The notes under the pieces are model-generated. The model had not been told where the DNA came from, did not search any database, and was given only the letters and a program-made list of their open reading frames with translations. Of a stretch of 64,000 nt of DNA, positions 45,279-53,987 are shown one piece after another. Position 1 is the stretch's first letter; each line of letters begins with the position of its first letter. The DNA is from Actinoplanes auranticolor (GTDB lineage Bacteria; Actinomycetota; Actinomycetes; Mycobacteriales; Micromonosporaceae): the NCBI RefSeq assembly GCF_018332655.1, contig NZ_BOQL01000062.1:36165-100164 (forward strand). Reading direction: 5' to 3'. The position numbers and the translations under genes are program-made.

Positions 45279-46118
45279 TCAGCTGGTCACCAACCGGGCC
45301 AAGCGGGGAAGGGCCTCGGCGCCCGCCACAGCGCGGTCGGTGAGCGGGTCAATCTCGTCACCGAGCAAGGCGACCGCTTTGCGGTATATGTCCATGTCGA
45401 TGAGCTGCAGCCGGCTCAGGTGCTCGGCGTTGTCCGTGGTGATGGTGCATCCCAGCGACTGCAGGGCGACACTGGACCCAGTGCCCGCGCGGATGACATT
45501 CACCAATGCACTCAGGTCGAGTCCGAGGCGGCCGGCAACGTCCAGTAGCTCGGCGATGTTCTGCTGGTTGGCCATGAGCAGCGTGTTGTTGAGCAATTTG
45601 CCGGTCTGGCCGGCGCCGTGTCCGCCGAGATGGGCGACGGTGGTGGCGAACGTCTCGAAGACCGGGCGCACGGTCGCCACCACATCCGGATCTCCACCGA
45701 CGAGCACGGTCAGCCGCTTCTCGACCGCCCCTGCGTGCCCGCCGCTGACCGGGGCATCAAGCACCCTTACCTGGTGTGGCACCGCCAGACGGGCGAGCTC
45801 CGCAGCGAACGCAGGCAACCCGGTGCCGAAATTGACGAGCACGGCACCGGGCTTGAGCGACTCCAGCAGGCCGCCATTGGTGACAACCTCACGCACGTCC
45901 GGGTCGTCGTTGAGGCACAGTCCGACGATGTCACTATCAGTGCCGAGGTCAGCGACAGTGCTACACGCCTCGTATGTGAATCCGTCCAGGACATCGAGCG
46001 AGGCCTTGTGTCGCGCCCAGACGTGTAAGGGAAAACCGGCCTCAGCGATGGCGCGAGCCATCGGGGCGCCCTGGTCACCGAGGCCGATCCAGCCGATACG
46101 CGGATGCATTGAGGTCAT
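45279..46118 (-). CDS. NAD(P)-binding 6-phosphogluconate/3-hydroxyisobutyrate dehydrogenase-like protein
   Basis: 279 residues. The Rossmann start IGWIGLGDQGAPMARAIAEA, DAPVSGGHAGAVEKRLTVLV and catalytic Lys in GAGQTGKLLNNTLLMANQQN define the beta-hydroxyacid dehydrogenase superfamily. The substrate is unknown. It is 10 bp downstream of the SDR gene on the same strand. The gap 45022-45278 after LAL3 contains no supported gene. Confidence 0.88.
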   Translation of the reverse strand: MTSMHPRIGWIGLGDQGAPMARAIAEAGFPLHVWARHKASLDVLDGFTYEACSTVADLGTDSDIVGLCLNDDPDVREVVTNGGLLESLKPGAVLVNFGTGLPAFAAELARLAVPHQVRVLDAPVSGGHAGAVEKRLTVLVGGDPDVVATVRPVFETFATTVAHLGGHGAGQTGKLLNNTLLMANQQNIAELLDVAGRLGLDLSALVNVIRAGTGSSVALQSLGCTITTDNAEHLSRLQLIDMDIYRKAVALLGDEIDPLTDRAVAGAEALPRLARLVTS

Positions 46119-46128
46119 GGTGGCTTCC

Positions 46129-47052
46129 TTACTTCTCGTTGAAGCCGACGGCAGCGGCGGAGATCGCCCAGAGCCGCTCGGCGTTGTCCGGGTCCAGGGA
46201 GTACGGCGCCACGCTGCGGACGAGCTCCTCGACGTCGGTGGGCCGCTGGTCGATGGGTACGGCTTCCTGGTTGTCGTTGAAGTAGCGCCCGCCGATGCCT
46301 TCCAGCTGCGGCGAGGCGGCCAGCAGCACCGACGTCGAGGCGCCCTGCTCGGTCGTCTTCTGCAGCTCTACCGGGGTGGCGAGCTTGCCGCCCACGTGAC
46401 GTTGCAACGGGGTCATGATGGCGCCGGGGTTGACCGCGTTCACTGTGATGCCGTCGTTGCGCCAGCGGGCGGTCGCTGCCACGACGAACAGGTTCACCGC
46501 CGTTTTCGACTGGGCGTAGGCGAGCGTGGCGTCGTACGGGCGGAACTTGAAGTTGATGTCGTCGAAGACGACCGGCGAGAACAAGTGAGCGGACGAGCTG
46601 AGGCTGACTACCCGGGCCCCACCTGCTGCGGCGAGCGCGGGATGCAGCTGCGTGGTGAGGGAGAAGTGGCCGAGGTGGTTGGTCGCGAACTGGAACTCCC
46701 AGCCCCGCGGGTCGGGCGTCAGCGACGGCAGTGCCATCACACCCGCGTTGTTGATCAGCAGGTGCAGCGGGCCTTCCCAACCTGCGGCGAACGCGGCGAT
46801 CGACGTGTGATCGGTCAGCTCCAGCGGCCGTACCTCGACGCCGTGGCCGATCTCCTCAGCCACCTTGTTGCCACGCTCGACATCGCGCACGGCGAGCGTG
46901 ACGGACGCGCCACGGCGAACCAGCGTGCGGGCGGTCTCGACCCCGATCCCGGAGGCCCCGCCGGTGACGACTGCCCGCTTACCAGTCAGGTCGATGCCCT
47001 CGGAAACCTCGTCGGCCGTCGACTTGGCCCCGTACGGCGTGGTGATACGCAT
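46129..47052 (-). CDS. Short-chain dehydrogenase (retinol-dehydrogenase-like)
   Basis: 307 residues: VVTGGASGIGVETARTLVRR, LLINNAGVMALPSL, SLSSSAHLFSPV, active-site YAQSK and VNAVNPGAIMTPLQRHVGG. This is the extended SDR type that handles alcohol or carbonyl groups. It is preceded at 82 bp by the perfect AGCCGGA/TCCGGCT inverted repeat and co-transcribed with the 6PGDH-like dehydrogenase. Confidence 0.88.
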   Translation of the reverse strand: MRITTPYGAKSTADEVSEGIDLTGKRAVVTGGASGIGVETARTLVRRGASVTLAVRDVERGNKVAEEIGHGVEVRPLELTDHTSIAAFAAGWEGPLHLLINNAGVMALPSLTPDPRGWEFQFATNHLGHFSLTTQLHPALAAAGGARVVSLSSSAHLFSPVVFDDINFKFRPYDATLAYAQSKTAVNLFVVAATARWRNDGITVNAVNPGAIMTPLQRHVGGKLATPVELQKTTEQGASTSVLLAASPQLEGIGGRYFNDNQEAVPIDQRPTDVEELVRSVAPYSLDPDNAERLWAISAAAVGFNEK

Positions 47053-47131
47053 GCATGGCTCCTAACGCGCTTGTACCGATTGCCGATTCATCGTGACGTT
47101 CGCAGCAGGGGCGAGCGGGAGCTATCAGGCC

Positions 47132-47156
47132 AGCCGGATTCCTCTTCCGGCTGACC
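47132..47156. promoter_or_regulatory. Inverted repeat AGCCGGA-N7-TCCGGCT, second copy
   Basis: Arms at 47132-47138 and 47146-47152, followed by GACC. It differs from 37629-37653 at one spacer base. It lies between the divergent SDR and GMC oxidoreductase genes. The rest of 47160-47520 holds no supported gene. Confidence 0.6.
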
Positions 47157-47534
47157 TGATTGGCGGTCGTAAAGGCCGTGGCAACGACCTTGAAAGGCGG
47201 TCGGCCTGGGCTCGCCGTTGCGCCGCATGGGGCGTGATTAAAGCCTCTCGGGTCGTCCTGGCCCCCTTGGGACTGTCGGGTTTGCCGGAACAAGATTCGG
47301 CGCCAACCGGGTGTTGCAGCCTCCCAGCCGCTGCCAATGTCGATGGGCAAGGGGGAGTCCGACTGGAAGCCGAGACGGCCTTCTCCGAGGCGCGCTTGGG
47401 CGCTTCGCTCCTGTCGGTCCGGATGCCCAGCGGGACATCCGTCCTGCGGCGCGGTGGTTCTCCCAGCAGTGGGTGTTCAGCTTCCCCGGCCCTGCCACCG
47501 GATGGGTCGCCGTTCACAACCTGAGGAGCAATTC

Positions 47535-49103
47535 ATGGCACAGCCCGACCGCACTTTCGACTACGTCATTGTCGGGGCCGGCTCTGCAGGATGCGTTCTG
47601 GCCGCCCGGCTCACCGAGGACCCCGGGGTGAGTGTGGCTCTCGTCGAAGCTGGACCGCCGGACACCGCGCAAGAGATCCATATTCCGGTGGCGTTGGCAT
47701 CGTTGTTCAAGAGCCGCTGGGATTGGGACTACGACAGCGAGCCGGAGCCGGCGCTAGATGGCCGGCGAAACTACGTTCCGCGCGGCCGCACGCTGGGCGG
47801 GTCGAGTTCGATGAACGTGATGATCTACACGCGTGGCAACAGGGTCGACTACGACGACTGGGCCGCTGGGGGAGCGGAGGGTTGGAGCTACGACGAAGTT
47901 CTCCCGTATTTCCGGCGCGCGGAGGACAACCAGCGTGGGGCGGACCACTATCACGGTGTTGGCGGTCCGCTGACCGTGTCCGATGGCCGTTCGCTGAACC
48001 CGCTCGGGGAAGCCTTCCTCGAGGCCGCGGAGCAGGCGGGCCACCGGCGGAACGCCGACTTCAACGGAGACAGTCAGCTCGGGGTGGGGCGTTTCCAGCT
48101 GACGCAGCGCAACGGCCTGCGCTGGAGTACCGCCGACGCTTACCTGCGTCCGTCGTTGGACCGGCCGAACCTCACAGTGATCACCGAGGCGCTGGCTCAC
48201 CGGGTCCTCTTCGAAGGTGACCGGGCGGTTGGGGTCGAGATCAGTCAAGGCAGTGCCCTGCAGAAGCTCCGCGCCGACCGTGAAGTCGTTCTGTCCGCCG
48301 GAACCTACGGCACGCCCCACCTGCTGCTGCGATCCGGCGTCGGGCCGGCACCAGCGCTGACTCCTTTTCAGATAGCCGTCCTGCACGAGCTACCGGTGGG
48401 GCAGCAGCTGCAGGACCATCCCTTCCTCACGCTGAACTACCTCACCGACGAGGAATCGTTGATGACGGCCCTGAGTCCCGCCAACCTGGCGCTGCTGCAA
48501 AACGAGCACCGCGGTCCGCTGACGTCCAACATCGGCGAGGCAGGCGGATTCATGATGACCCAGCCCGGGCTCGCCGCACCCGACCTGCAGTTCTACCAAT
48601 CGCCGGCGTTGTTCTACCAGGAGGCGCTCGGACCGCTGATCGCGCACGGGTTCGCGATCGGACCCTGCGTGATCAAGCCGACCAGCCGTGGCTCCTTGAC
48701 GCTGCGCACGGCCGCACCGGACACCGCGCCCAGGATCCAGCACAACTTCCTCACTACCGAGGAAGACCAGCAGACCATGCTCGCCGGTGTGCGTATCGCG
48801 TTGGACATCGCCGGCCGCCCGGCCCTCAAGAGCGTGACAACGGGCCCGTTCACAGTGCCGGAATCGTCCTCCGACGCCGATCTGCTGGCCTACATCAGGC
48901 GCACGACTCAGACGCTGTACCACCCGACTTCGACGTGCGCCATCGGCTCGGTCGTCGACAGCAAGCTGCGTGTCCTGGGGCTGCAAGGTTTGCGAGTCGT
49001 GGACGCTTCAGTGATGCCGTCGGTCCCTCGAGGCAACACGAACGCGGCCACGATCATGATCGCCGAGAAGGCAGCAGACCTGATTCGCGAGAAAGCGAAC
49101 TGA
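47535..49103 (+). CDS. GMC-family FAD oxidoreductase (choline-dehydrogenase-like)
   Basis: 522 residues from ATG 47535 (GAGGAG eight bases before). FAD fold YVIVGAGSAGCVLAARLTED; GMC signature GRTLGGSSSMNVMIYTRGNR; VVLSAGTYGTPHLLLRSGVG; C-terminal catalytic His in TLYHPTSTCAIGS and VVDASVMPSVPRGNTNAATI. It oxidises an alcohol substrate not predictable here. It may act with the divergent SDR and dehydrogenase. Confidence 0.92.
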   Translation: MAQPDRTFDYVIVGAGSAGCVLAARLTEDPGVSVALVEAGPPDTAQEIHIPVALASLFKSRWDWDYDSEPEPALDGRRNYVPRGRTLGGSSSMNVMIYTRGNRVDYDDWAAGGAEGWSYDEVLPYFRRAEDNQRGADHYHGVGGPLTVSDGRSLNPLGEAFLEAAEQAGHRRNADFNGDSQLGVGRFQLTQRNGLRWSTADAYLRPSLDRPNLTVITEALAHRVLFEGDRAVGVEISQGSALQKLRADREVVLSAGTYGTPHLLLRSGVGPAPALTPFQIAVLHELPVGQQLQDHPFLTLNYLTDEESLMTALSPANLALLQNEHRGPLTSNIGEAGGFMMTQPGLAAPDLQFYQSPALFYQEALGPLIAHGFAIGPCVIKPTSRGSLTLRTAAPDTAPRIQHNFLTTEEDQQTMLAGVRIALDIAGRPALKSVTTGPFTVPESSSDADLLAYIRRTTQTLYHPTSTCAIGSVVDSKLRVLGLQGLRVVDASVMPSVPRGNTNAATIMIAEKAADLIREKAN

Positions 49104-49199
49104 GCTACTGAGGCGGCTGAAGCCGCAACAACTCCCGGGCACGGTGACGTCATGGTGTTCGGTGCCTCCCATTGCTGATCGCGGCACTGAACGGCGGGC

Positions 49200-49620
49200 C
49201 GACGTTGACCTCTCACCGACGACATTCTGCTGTTCCCGGCCGTCGTCGTCGGTCTCCCCCCTCATCGGTGGTCTCGGGCCCGCACTGATCGCCGCGGTGG
49301 CCGCGTCACAGCTGCCGAAATGGTTCTTCACCGCGCGGGCCGGCCGGTTCACCATCGCCGATGGCGACAACCCGCTCAAATGGCCGTTTTCGTCATGGTC
49401 GCGGTGGAGGTCAGCTGGGTCGTGGACACCGTCGCCCGCAGGACCCGCCAAGCCGCCCAGTCCGGGGCGGACGCGCAGGCCATGGCCCTCGTCCCCCGGC
49501 AGCGTACAGCGCGCCGGACGCCCCCTACTCGCGCTGCTCGACCGGTTCCGTGAAGCTCTGACCCTCGACTTGGTGGCCCCGCTGGGCTTACCAGGGCTAT
49601 GCCTGCGGCTTTGCTTCTGA
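49200..49620 (+). pseudogene. KdpD-like (DUF4118) sensor fragment, frameshifted
   Basis: LIGGLGPALIAAVAASQLPK-WFFTARAGRFTIADGD in one frame, then MAVFVMVAVEVSWVVDTVAR and TRQAAQSGADAQAMALV in another. It returns to LLALLDRFREALTLDLVAPL. This is the membrane DUF4118 segment plus the start of the cytoplasmic part of KdpD-type sensor kinases. The kinase domain is absent. Confidence 0.75.
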
Positions 49621-49698
49621 GGGCCCCGGCTTCCCCATTGAGCTGCTGCCACGTTCGAGCGCTTCGGAATTTGTCAAGATCGGTGAGACCAGTGGGTG

Positions 49699-50718
49699 TT
49701 AAGCAGCGAGGGTTAGGGCCTCGTGCTGGTCGGTGGCTGGTACGGGCTTGTTGATCCAGGCGGTGTCGGCCAGCCGTAGGCTCTTGGGTTGGGGCCGGCG
49801 GGTGAATCGTTCGGGGTGCTGGGCCCAGGCGGTGTCCAGGACCTGTTGCCGGGCAACAGTGATCGCGTCGGCGTGGCCGTAGTGGACCGCGGCCGGGGTG
49901 TGCAGGCCGATCCCGGTGTGGTGGTGTTCGTGGTTGTACCAGGTGAAAAACGAGTCGCAGAACGCGCGGGCGTCCTGGATCGACCCGAACCGGCCCGGGA
50001 AGCTCGGGTGGTACTTCACCGTTTTGAACGCCGCCTCGGAGTACGGATTGTCGTTGGAGACGTGCGGACGTGAATGCGACCGCAGCACGTGCAGGTCAGC
50101 GAGCAGATCAGCGACCTTCTTCGAGGTCATCGACGTGCCGCGGTCGGCGTGGACCACCTGCGGGATCCCGTGCACGGCGAACACGTCGGCGATGAACTCT
50201 TCGGCCAGGACCGCGGATTCGGTGGTGGCGACCTTGTGCCCGACGGTGTACCGGCTGTAAATGTCGATCATCACGTAGGCGTCGTAGTAGACACCCCGAC
50301 TCGGGCCGGGCAGTTTCGTGATGTCCCAGGAGAACACCTGTCCCGGACCGGTCGCGGTCAGCTCAGGGCGGGTGCGGGCCGGGTGCCGGGCCAGCCGGCG
50401 GCGCTCGACGACCTGCCGGTTGGCGCGTAAGACCCGGTAGAGGGTGGCCACCGAGGCCAGGTAGACGCCCTCGTCCAGCAGGGTGGCGAACACCTCGATC
50501 GGGGTGGTGTCGACGAACCGGTCGCTGTTGAGCACCGCGAGGATCCGGGCCCGTTCAGCGCCGCTGAGCCGGTTCGCCGGCGCCCGCCGCGACACCGGCG
50601 GGCGCACCGGGCCCAGCACGGCCCGGCGGTGCACGGTGGCCCGGGAGATCCCGGACAGCCCGGCCGCGTCCCGATGCGAGACGTGCACCCGCAGCTGGTG
50701 GTAAGCGCCGGTCATCAC
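49699..50718 (-). CDS. IS3-family transposase OrfB
   Basis: 339 residues with an rve-type DDE core: VFSWDITKLPGPSRGVYYDA (first D), VHADRGTSMTSKKVADLLAD (second D) and DNPYSEAAFKTVKYHPSFPG (E), followed by YNHEHHHTGIGLHTPAAVHY. The catalytic triad appears intact. It overlaps orfA by four bases; it may be made by reinitiation, or as an OrfAB fusion by frameshifting. Confidence 0.9.
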   Translation of the reverse strand: MMTGAYHQLRVHVSHRDAAGLSGISRATVHRRAVLGPVRPPVSRRAPANRLSGAERARILAVLNSDRFVDTTPIEVFATLLDEGVYLASVATLYRVLRANRQVVERRRLARHPARTRPELTATGPGQVFSWDITKLPGPSRGVYYDAYVMIDIYSRYTVGHKVATTESAVLAEEFIADVFAVHGIPQVVHADRGTSMTSKKVADLLADLHVLRSHSRPHVSNDNPYSEAAFKTVKYHPSFPGRFGSIQDARAFCDSFFTWYNHEHHHTGIGLHTPAAVHYGHADAITVARQQVLDTAWAQHPERFTRRPQPKSLRLADTAWINKPVPATDQHEALTLAA

Positions 50719-51098
50719 CGTCTCGACGTCGGTGGCCTGTCCCCGCTCTCGGAGATGTCCTCCAAGAGCGCCTGTGCTTTTCCCATGATGCTCAGAGCTG
50801 CTTCAGTCCGGACCAGGCGCCGTTCTGCCAGGTCGAGCTGACGCCGTAGCCGGGCGATCTCGGCTTGGTCCCCGGTCGGGCGGCCGACCACCGACCCGGC
50901 TGGTTTGCCGGTGAGTAGTCCAGCGTCGCGGGTTCGGCGCCACTCGCTGATCAACGACGAGTACAAGCCGTTCTCCCGCAGGAACGCGTTTCCGGTCCCC
51001 GTTTCGGTCGCGGTCTCGTAACCGGCGAGGAGCCGGAGTTTCTCCGCCGGGCTGAACGAGCGCCGGCGTGGCCGATCCGTACGCGGTTTCTTGGCCAT
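50715..51098 (-). CDS. IS3-family transposase OrfA (helix-turn-helix)
   Basis: 127 residues from ATG 51098 (upstream alternative at 51152). RRRSFSPAEKLRLLAGYETA and LRENGLYSSLISEWRRTRDA form the DNA-binding HTH. EIARLRRQLDLAERRLVRTE is the leucine-zipper-like dimerisation helix of OrfA proteins. Confidence 0.88.
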   Translation of the reverse strand: MAKKPRTDRPRRRSFSPAEKLRLLAGYETATETGTGNAFLRENGLYSSLISEWRRTRDAGLLTGKPAGSVVGRPTGDQAEIARLRRQLDLAERRLVRTEAALSIMGKAQALLEDISESGDRPPTSRR

Positions 51099-51196
51099 GT
51101 CCCCATCGTCGCTCACCGACGGGTCCAGCGTGTTGATCGTCAACGTGATCAATCCATCCTCGCCCCGGGCGGGCTACAACCTATGAACCGCTGGTC

Positions 51197-52156
51197 TCAC
51201 TCAACCCTGACACCCAGGGCTTCCGCGGTGACCGCGTCCTGTTCCTGCTCGGAGAGCCTCACGAATGCTAGGGCTGCCTCGCACTGTTCCCGCAGATCGT
51301 CGCGGTCGAACCAGCGCAAGGGGTGTCGGGGATCAGTGGTGTCATAGACGCCCTGACCATGGGCCTCCATGACCACGAGGTCGTGTCGCCGGTAGTCGTA
51401 GGCCCCCTCCGGGGGGAGTAGGGCGCTCAGCATTTGATCGCGCCAGTCCCATACGGACTCAAGCTCGTCTTCGTCATCCCAGTCGTCGTGTTCGCGGTGA
51501 TGGAGGCCGGGATACATGTCCAGGATGCTGCCGGGGCTGGGCGGATCGGTGTTCATGATGACGATCGACAGGGCGTACTCGTCTGCGAGACAGGTGGGAC
51601 GAGGGATCCGGCCTTCGCCCAGTTCGTGACCGGCCCACATGATGCGCTCGCCCATCCGGACCAGCCAGTGGTTGTTCACCTGGGTAAGCGCGAGCTCGGG
51701 TAGATCGCGGAGAAGGTCAACCTCCCTGATGGATGCCTCGCCTTTGAGGAATGCAGGAAAGCCGCACCCGAGGGCGTGTTCGGCATGGAACTGCCCGCTC
51801 TTCATGGGGGCGAAGTCGGAGAACACCACTGTGCTATGCAGCGCTGCCGCCTCCGCTGCTGTGAGCGGATCTCCGGTGAACGCAGCATTGAAGAACCGGG
51901 TGAACTCATCGACCTCTCCTTCGGCTGCGGGCACTTCTGTGGATCCCATCAGCTGATGGAACTCGGCCAAGTTGAGGCGCAGCGCTCGGGCAAAGCCCCT
52001 GATGTTGTCCGCTTTGAACCCGTCCAGCGCGGTGGCGGCTTCCAGGCGGCGCCAGGTCGCGACGGAGACCTCCGCACGTCTCGCGGCTTCCTGCTGAGTG
52101 GACCCAAGTTCGTTGCGTCGCTGGCGGACGGGATTGACTGGCTGACTCGGCGACAT
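51197..52156 (-). CDS. XRE-type HTH protein with unknown C-terminal domain
   Basis: 319 residues from ATG 52156, with AGGAG upstream. The N-terminal Cro/C1 HTH is VRQRRNELGSTQQEAARRAE, VSVATWRRLEAATALDGFKA. The remaining 240 residues are acidic (DDWDDEDELESVWDW) and unrecognised. The stop codon 51197-51199 lies in the first bases of the IS3 terminal repeat, so the insertion supplied the stop and may have clipped the C-terminus. Two inverted repeats just upstream suggest autoregulation. Confidence 0.8.
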   Translation of the reverse strand: MSPSQPVNPVRQRRNELGSTQQEAARRAEVSVATWRRLEAATALDGFKADNIRGFARALRLNLAEFHQLMGSTEVPAAEGEVDEFTRFFNAAFTGDPLTAAEAAALHSTVVFSDFAPMKSGQFHAEHALGCGFPAFLKGEASIREVDLLRDLPELALTQVNNHWLVRMGERIMWAGHELGEGRIPRPTCLADEYALSIVIMNTDPPSPGSILDMYPGLHHREHDDWDDEDELESVWDWRDQMLSALLPPEGAYDYRRHDLVVMEAHGQGVYDTTDPRHPLRWFDRDDLREQCEAALAFVRLSEQEQDAVTAEALGVRVE

Positions 52157-52166
52157 GGATACTCCT

Positions 52167-52214
52167 GTGAGCGCTCGATGAGTGCTCACGAACGTTAGCG
52201 CTCACTGAGCGCTT
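52167..52214. promoter_or_regulatory. Two TGAGCGCT-type inverted repeats, probable XRE operator
   Basis: GTGAGCGCTC (52167-52176) and GAGTGCTCAC (52180-52189) are inverted with a 3-nt spacer. TTAGCGCTCA (52195-52204) and TGAGCGCTTA (52206-52215) are inverted with a 1-nt spacer. They sit directly in front of the XRE start codon, the usual place for an autorepressor site. Confidence 0.65.
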
Positions 52215-52469
52215 ACGCAATCATGCTGGTCGGAGCTGGGGCGTGGTGGGTTGAGTCAGCTACTCATGCCAGCCCAGTCGATCGGTAACGGGCAAGGCCC
52301 GGGCCGAGCACTGACTAGCCAGCGGAACAGAACGAGCCTCCACGTACATGCACGGTTGCCATGGGTCGACGTCACTCTTATCGGGGCTTCGTCGTGTAAG
52401 CGATCAGGGTTCCTCCCTCCTCTGGGCGGTAGTAACCGAACCCATCCTCCTAGGATGCTCTAGCCGAGG

Positions 52470-53146
52470 TTGCCCTGAACTGGCGTTAGTCGGCATACGC
52501 AACGACCGCCCCGCCGCTCCAGCCAAGACCCGACTCATCGCACACGACGTCCTGGCCCGCACCATCCTGCGATGGTGGTACAGCGAAGCCGACATGCGAA
52601 CACGCATGGCTGCACTGAACGAAACGCGCTCGACCCGACAGCCTTCGAGCGACTGATCCACCGCGTCCGCACGGCACTGCCCTCACTCGACATCCCCACC
52701 AAAGACTGGCTCGCCGCCGCCACCAAAGTCCTCAACGAAATCCACCCGCGCCGGGGCTCGAGCGAACAACCACCAAATTGATAACCCCAGCTGGCAAGTC
52801 GGCAACTCCCGCCCGGAAGCTGGCGTCACTGCCCGATTCGTATCCGTGACCAACGGGCTGCCGCGAATCATCACTGTCCACCAAGTGAAAGGCGATGAGG
52901 CGGAAGCCGTTCTCGTGCTTCTCTCGAAAGGCAAAAAAGTAAAACGGCGCGGAAGGTAATAGCAATGCCTCAGCGGCCATGGAGGAATGGCTCGGGGCCG
53001 CAAACCTCTCCAGCGAAGCCATGCGTGTACTTAAAGTAGCAGCCACTCGCGCCCGACGCCTGCTCGCCATAGCTCTACCAGCCGAGTTCAAGCCAAGAAT
53101 GGCTGAATTCCTCAAAGGCCTTGGAGTGCCGGCGCAGGAACGCTAA
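52470..53146 (+). pseudogene. UvrD/Rep-type helicase C-terminal remnant
   Basis: Pieces in several frames: ELALVGIRNDRPAAPAKTRL with ILRWWYSEADMRTRM, LDPTAFERLIHRVRTALPSL with WLAAATKVLNEIHPR, and IITVHQVKGDEAEAVLVLLS (helicase motif V). After two stops come MEEWLGAANLSSEAMRVLKV and AATRARRLLAIALP (motif VI), ending at TAA 53144. The N-terminal ATP-binding half is absent. Confidence 0.75.
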
Positions 53147-53302
53147 CGAGCACATCAATGCTTCTGCGCGTCGCTCTGCCATGCATGCTCGGTGCGTCCA
53201 GACGGGCACCGGAAGCGCTGAGAGGACGCCGCTACCAGAGCCGCGGTCGCAAACGTACAGGTCAGGTACGATGAAGTCGACTCGAGAAGGGTGATGCGTT
53301 TG

Positions 53303-53425
53303 GACCCCTTTACTCGGCCGAGTATACTTTTCAGTGACCTGGTAAAACGTTCGTTAGCACGTCGCTGGGCCCTCTAAATGCTGGGGGTCAAGGGGTCGCA
53401 GGTTCAAATCCTGTCAGCCCGACAG
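53303..53425 (+). repeat. tRNA-Pro(GGG) 3'-half scar, att-type direct repeat, copy 2
   Basis: 53381-53425 is identical to 8903-8947; 53303-53380 is the ungapped but diverged counterpart of 8825-8902. Again only the tRNA 3' half from the anticodon loop onward is present, so it is another integration scar. The two copies bound 44 kb of accessory DNA. Confidence 0.85.
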
Positions 53426-53445
53426 AGCATAATCGCAGTTCAGGC

Positions 53446-53475
53446 GGTCGGTCCGGATCAACGGACCGGCCTTCT
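53446..53475 (+). terminator. Hairpin after the second tRNA scar
   Basis: A 10-bp stem (53446-53455 with 53462-53471, one G-T pair), a six-base loop, then TTCT. A weak intrinsic terminator, positioned like the one after copy 1. Confidence 0.5.
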
Positions 53476-53649
53476 ATGCATCCGGGGGACCACGGTGGTC
53501 AAGTGCGCTCATCGGTAGCGCTCCTTGACCGCTGGTCAAGAAGCTGCTGGAACGTGGGTCGCTAAGACCTTAGCGCCATTTGTCATGGCTGCCGCTTTGC
53601 TCCCGGCCGGAGCTGGCAGCGGCTCGGGCGATGCCCGGCGGACACGCCG

Positions 53650-53936
53650 TCCGGCTGCAAGTCCGCAGTCGGCGGGGCGCACCTCCCGGACGGGTCGATC
53701 ACCCTGGCTGCGGCCCTGCACTACACCGGCTACCGGCAGGTCATCGCCACCCTATGGTCGGTGTGGGACGCCGAACAGCCCAGGTCGCCGAGGCGGTCTA
53801 CGCCGCACTGGTGCACGACGGCGAGCTCGACGCCCGGCACGCGCCGCGCGCCCTGCACGAGGCGGTCCGTCGGCTGCGCGGCTCTTACCGGGACCGGCCC
53901 AGCGTGTGGACGCCGTACGCCCACACCGGGCCGTGA
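53650..53936 (+). pseudogene. CHAT-domain protease C-terminal remnant
   Basis: CKSAVGGAHLPDGSITLAAA, LHYTGYRQVIATLWSVWD, then after a frameshift near 53785 QVAEAVYAALVHDGELDARH, ALHEAVRRLRGSYRDRPSVW and TPYAHTGP, stop. This is the C-terminal half of a CHAT (caspase-like) domain including the probable catalytic Cys. The His part and all N-terminal repeats are gone. Confidence 0.75.
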
Positions 53937-53987
53937 AGATTGTTCGGTTCCAACCCCAAGTGCAGCCGGACATGGTGCAGTGGTGAT

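Larger units (their letters stand above)
49684..51199 (-). mobile_element. IS3-family insertion sequence
   Basis: Imperfect terminal repeats: GTGAGACCAG at 49683-49692 and its inverse CTGGTCTCAC at 51191-51200, giving TGAGACC ends. They enclose overlapping orfA and orfB. No convincing 3-4 bp target duplication is visible. The right end abuts the 3' end of the XRE gene. Confidence 0.8.
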
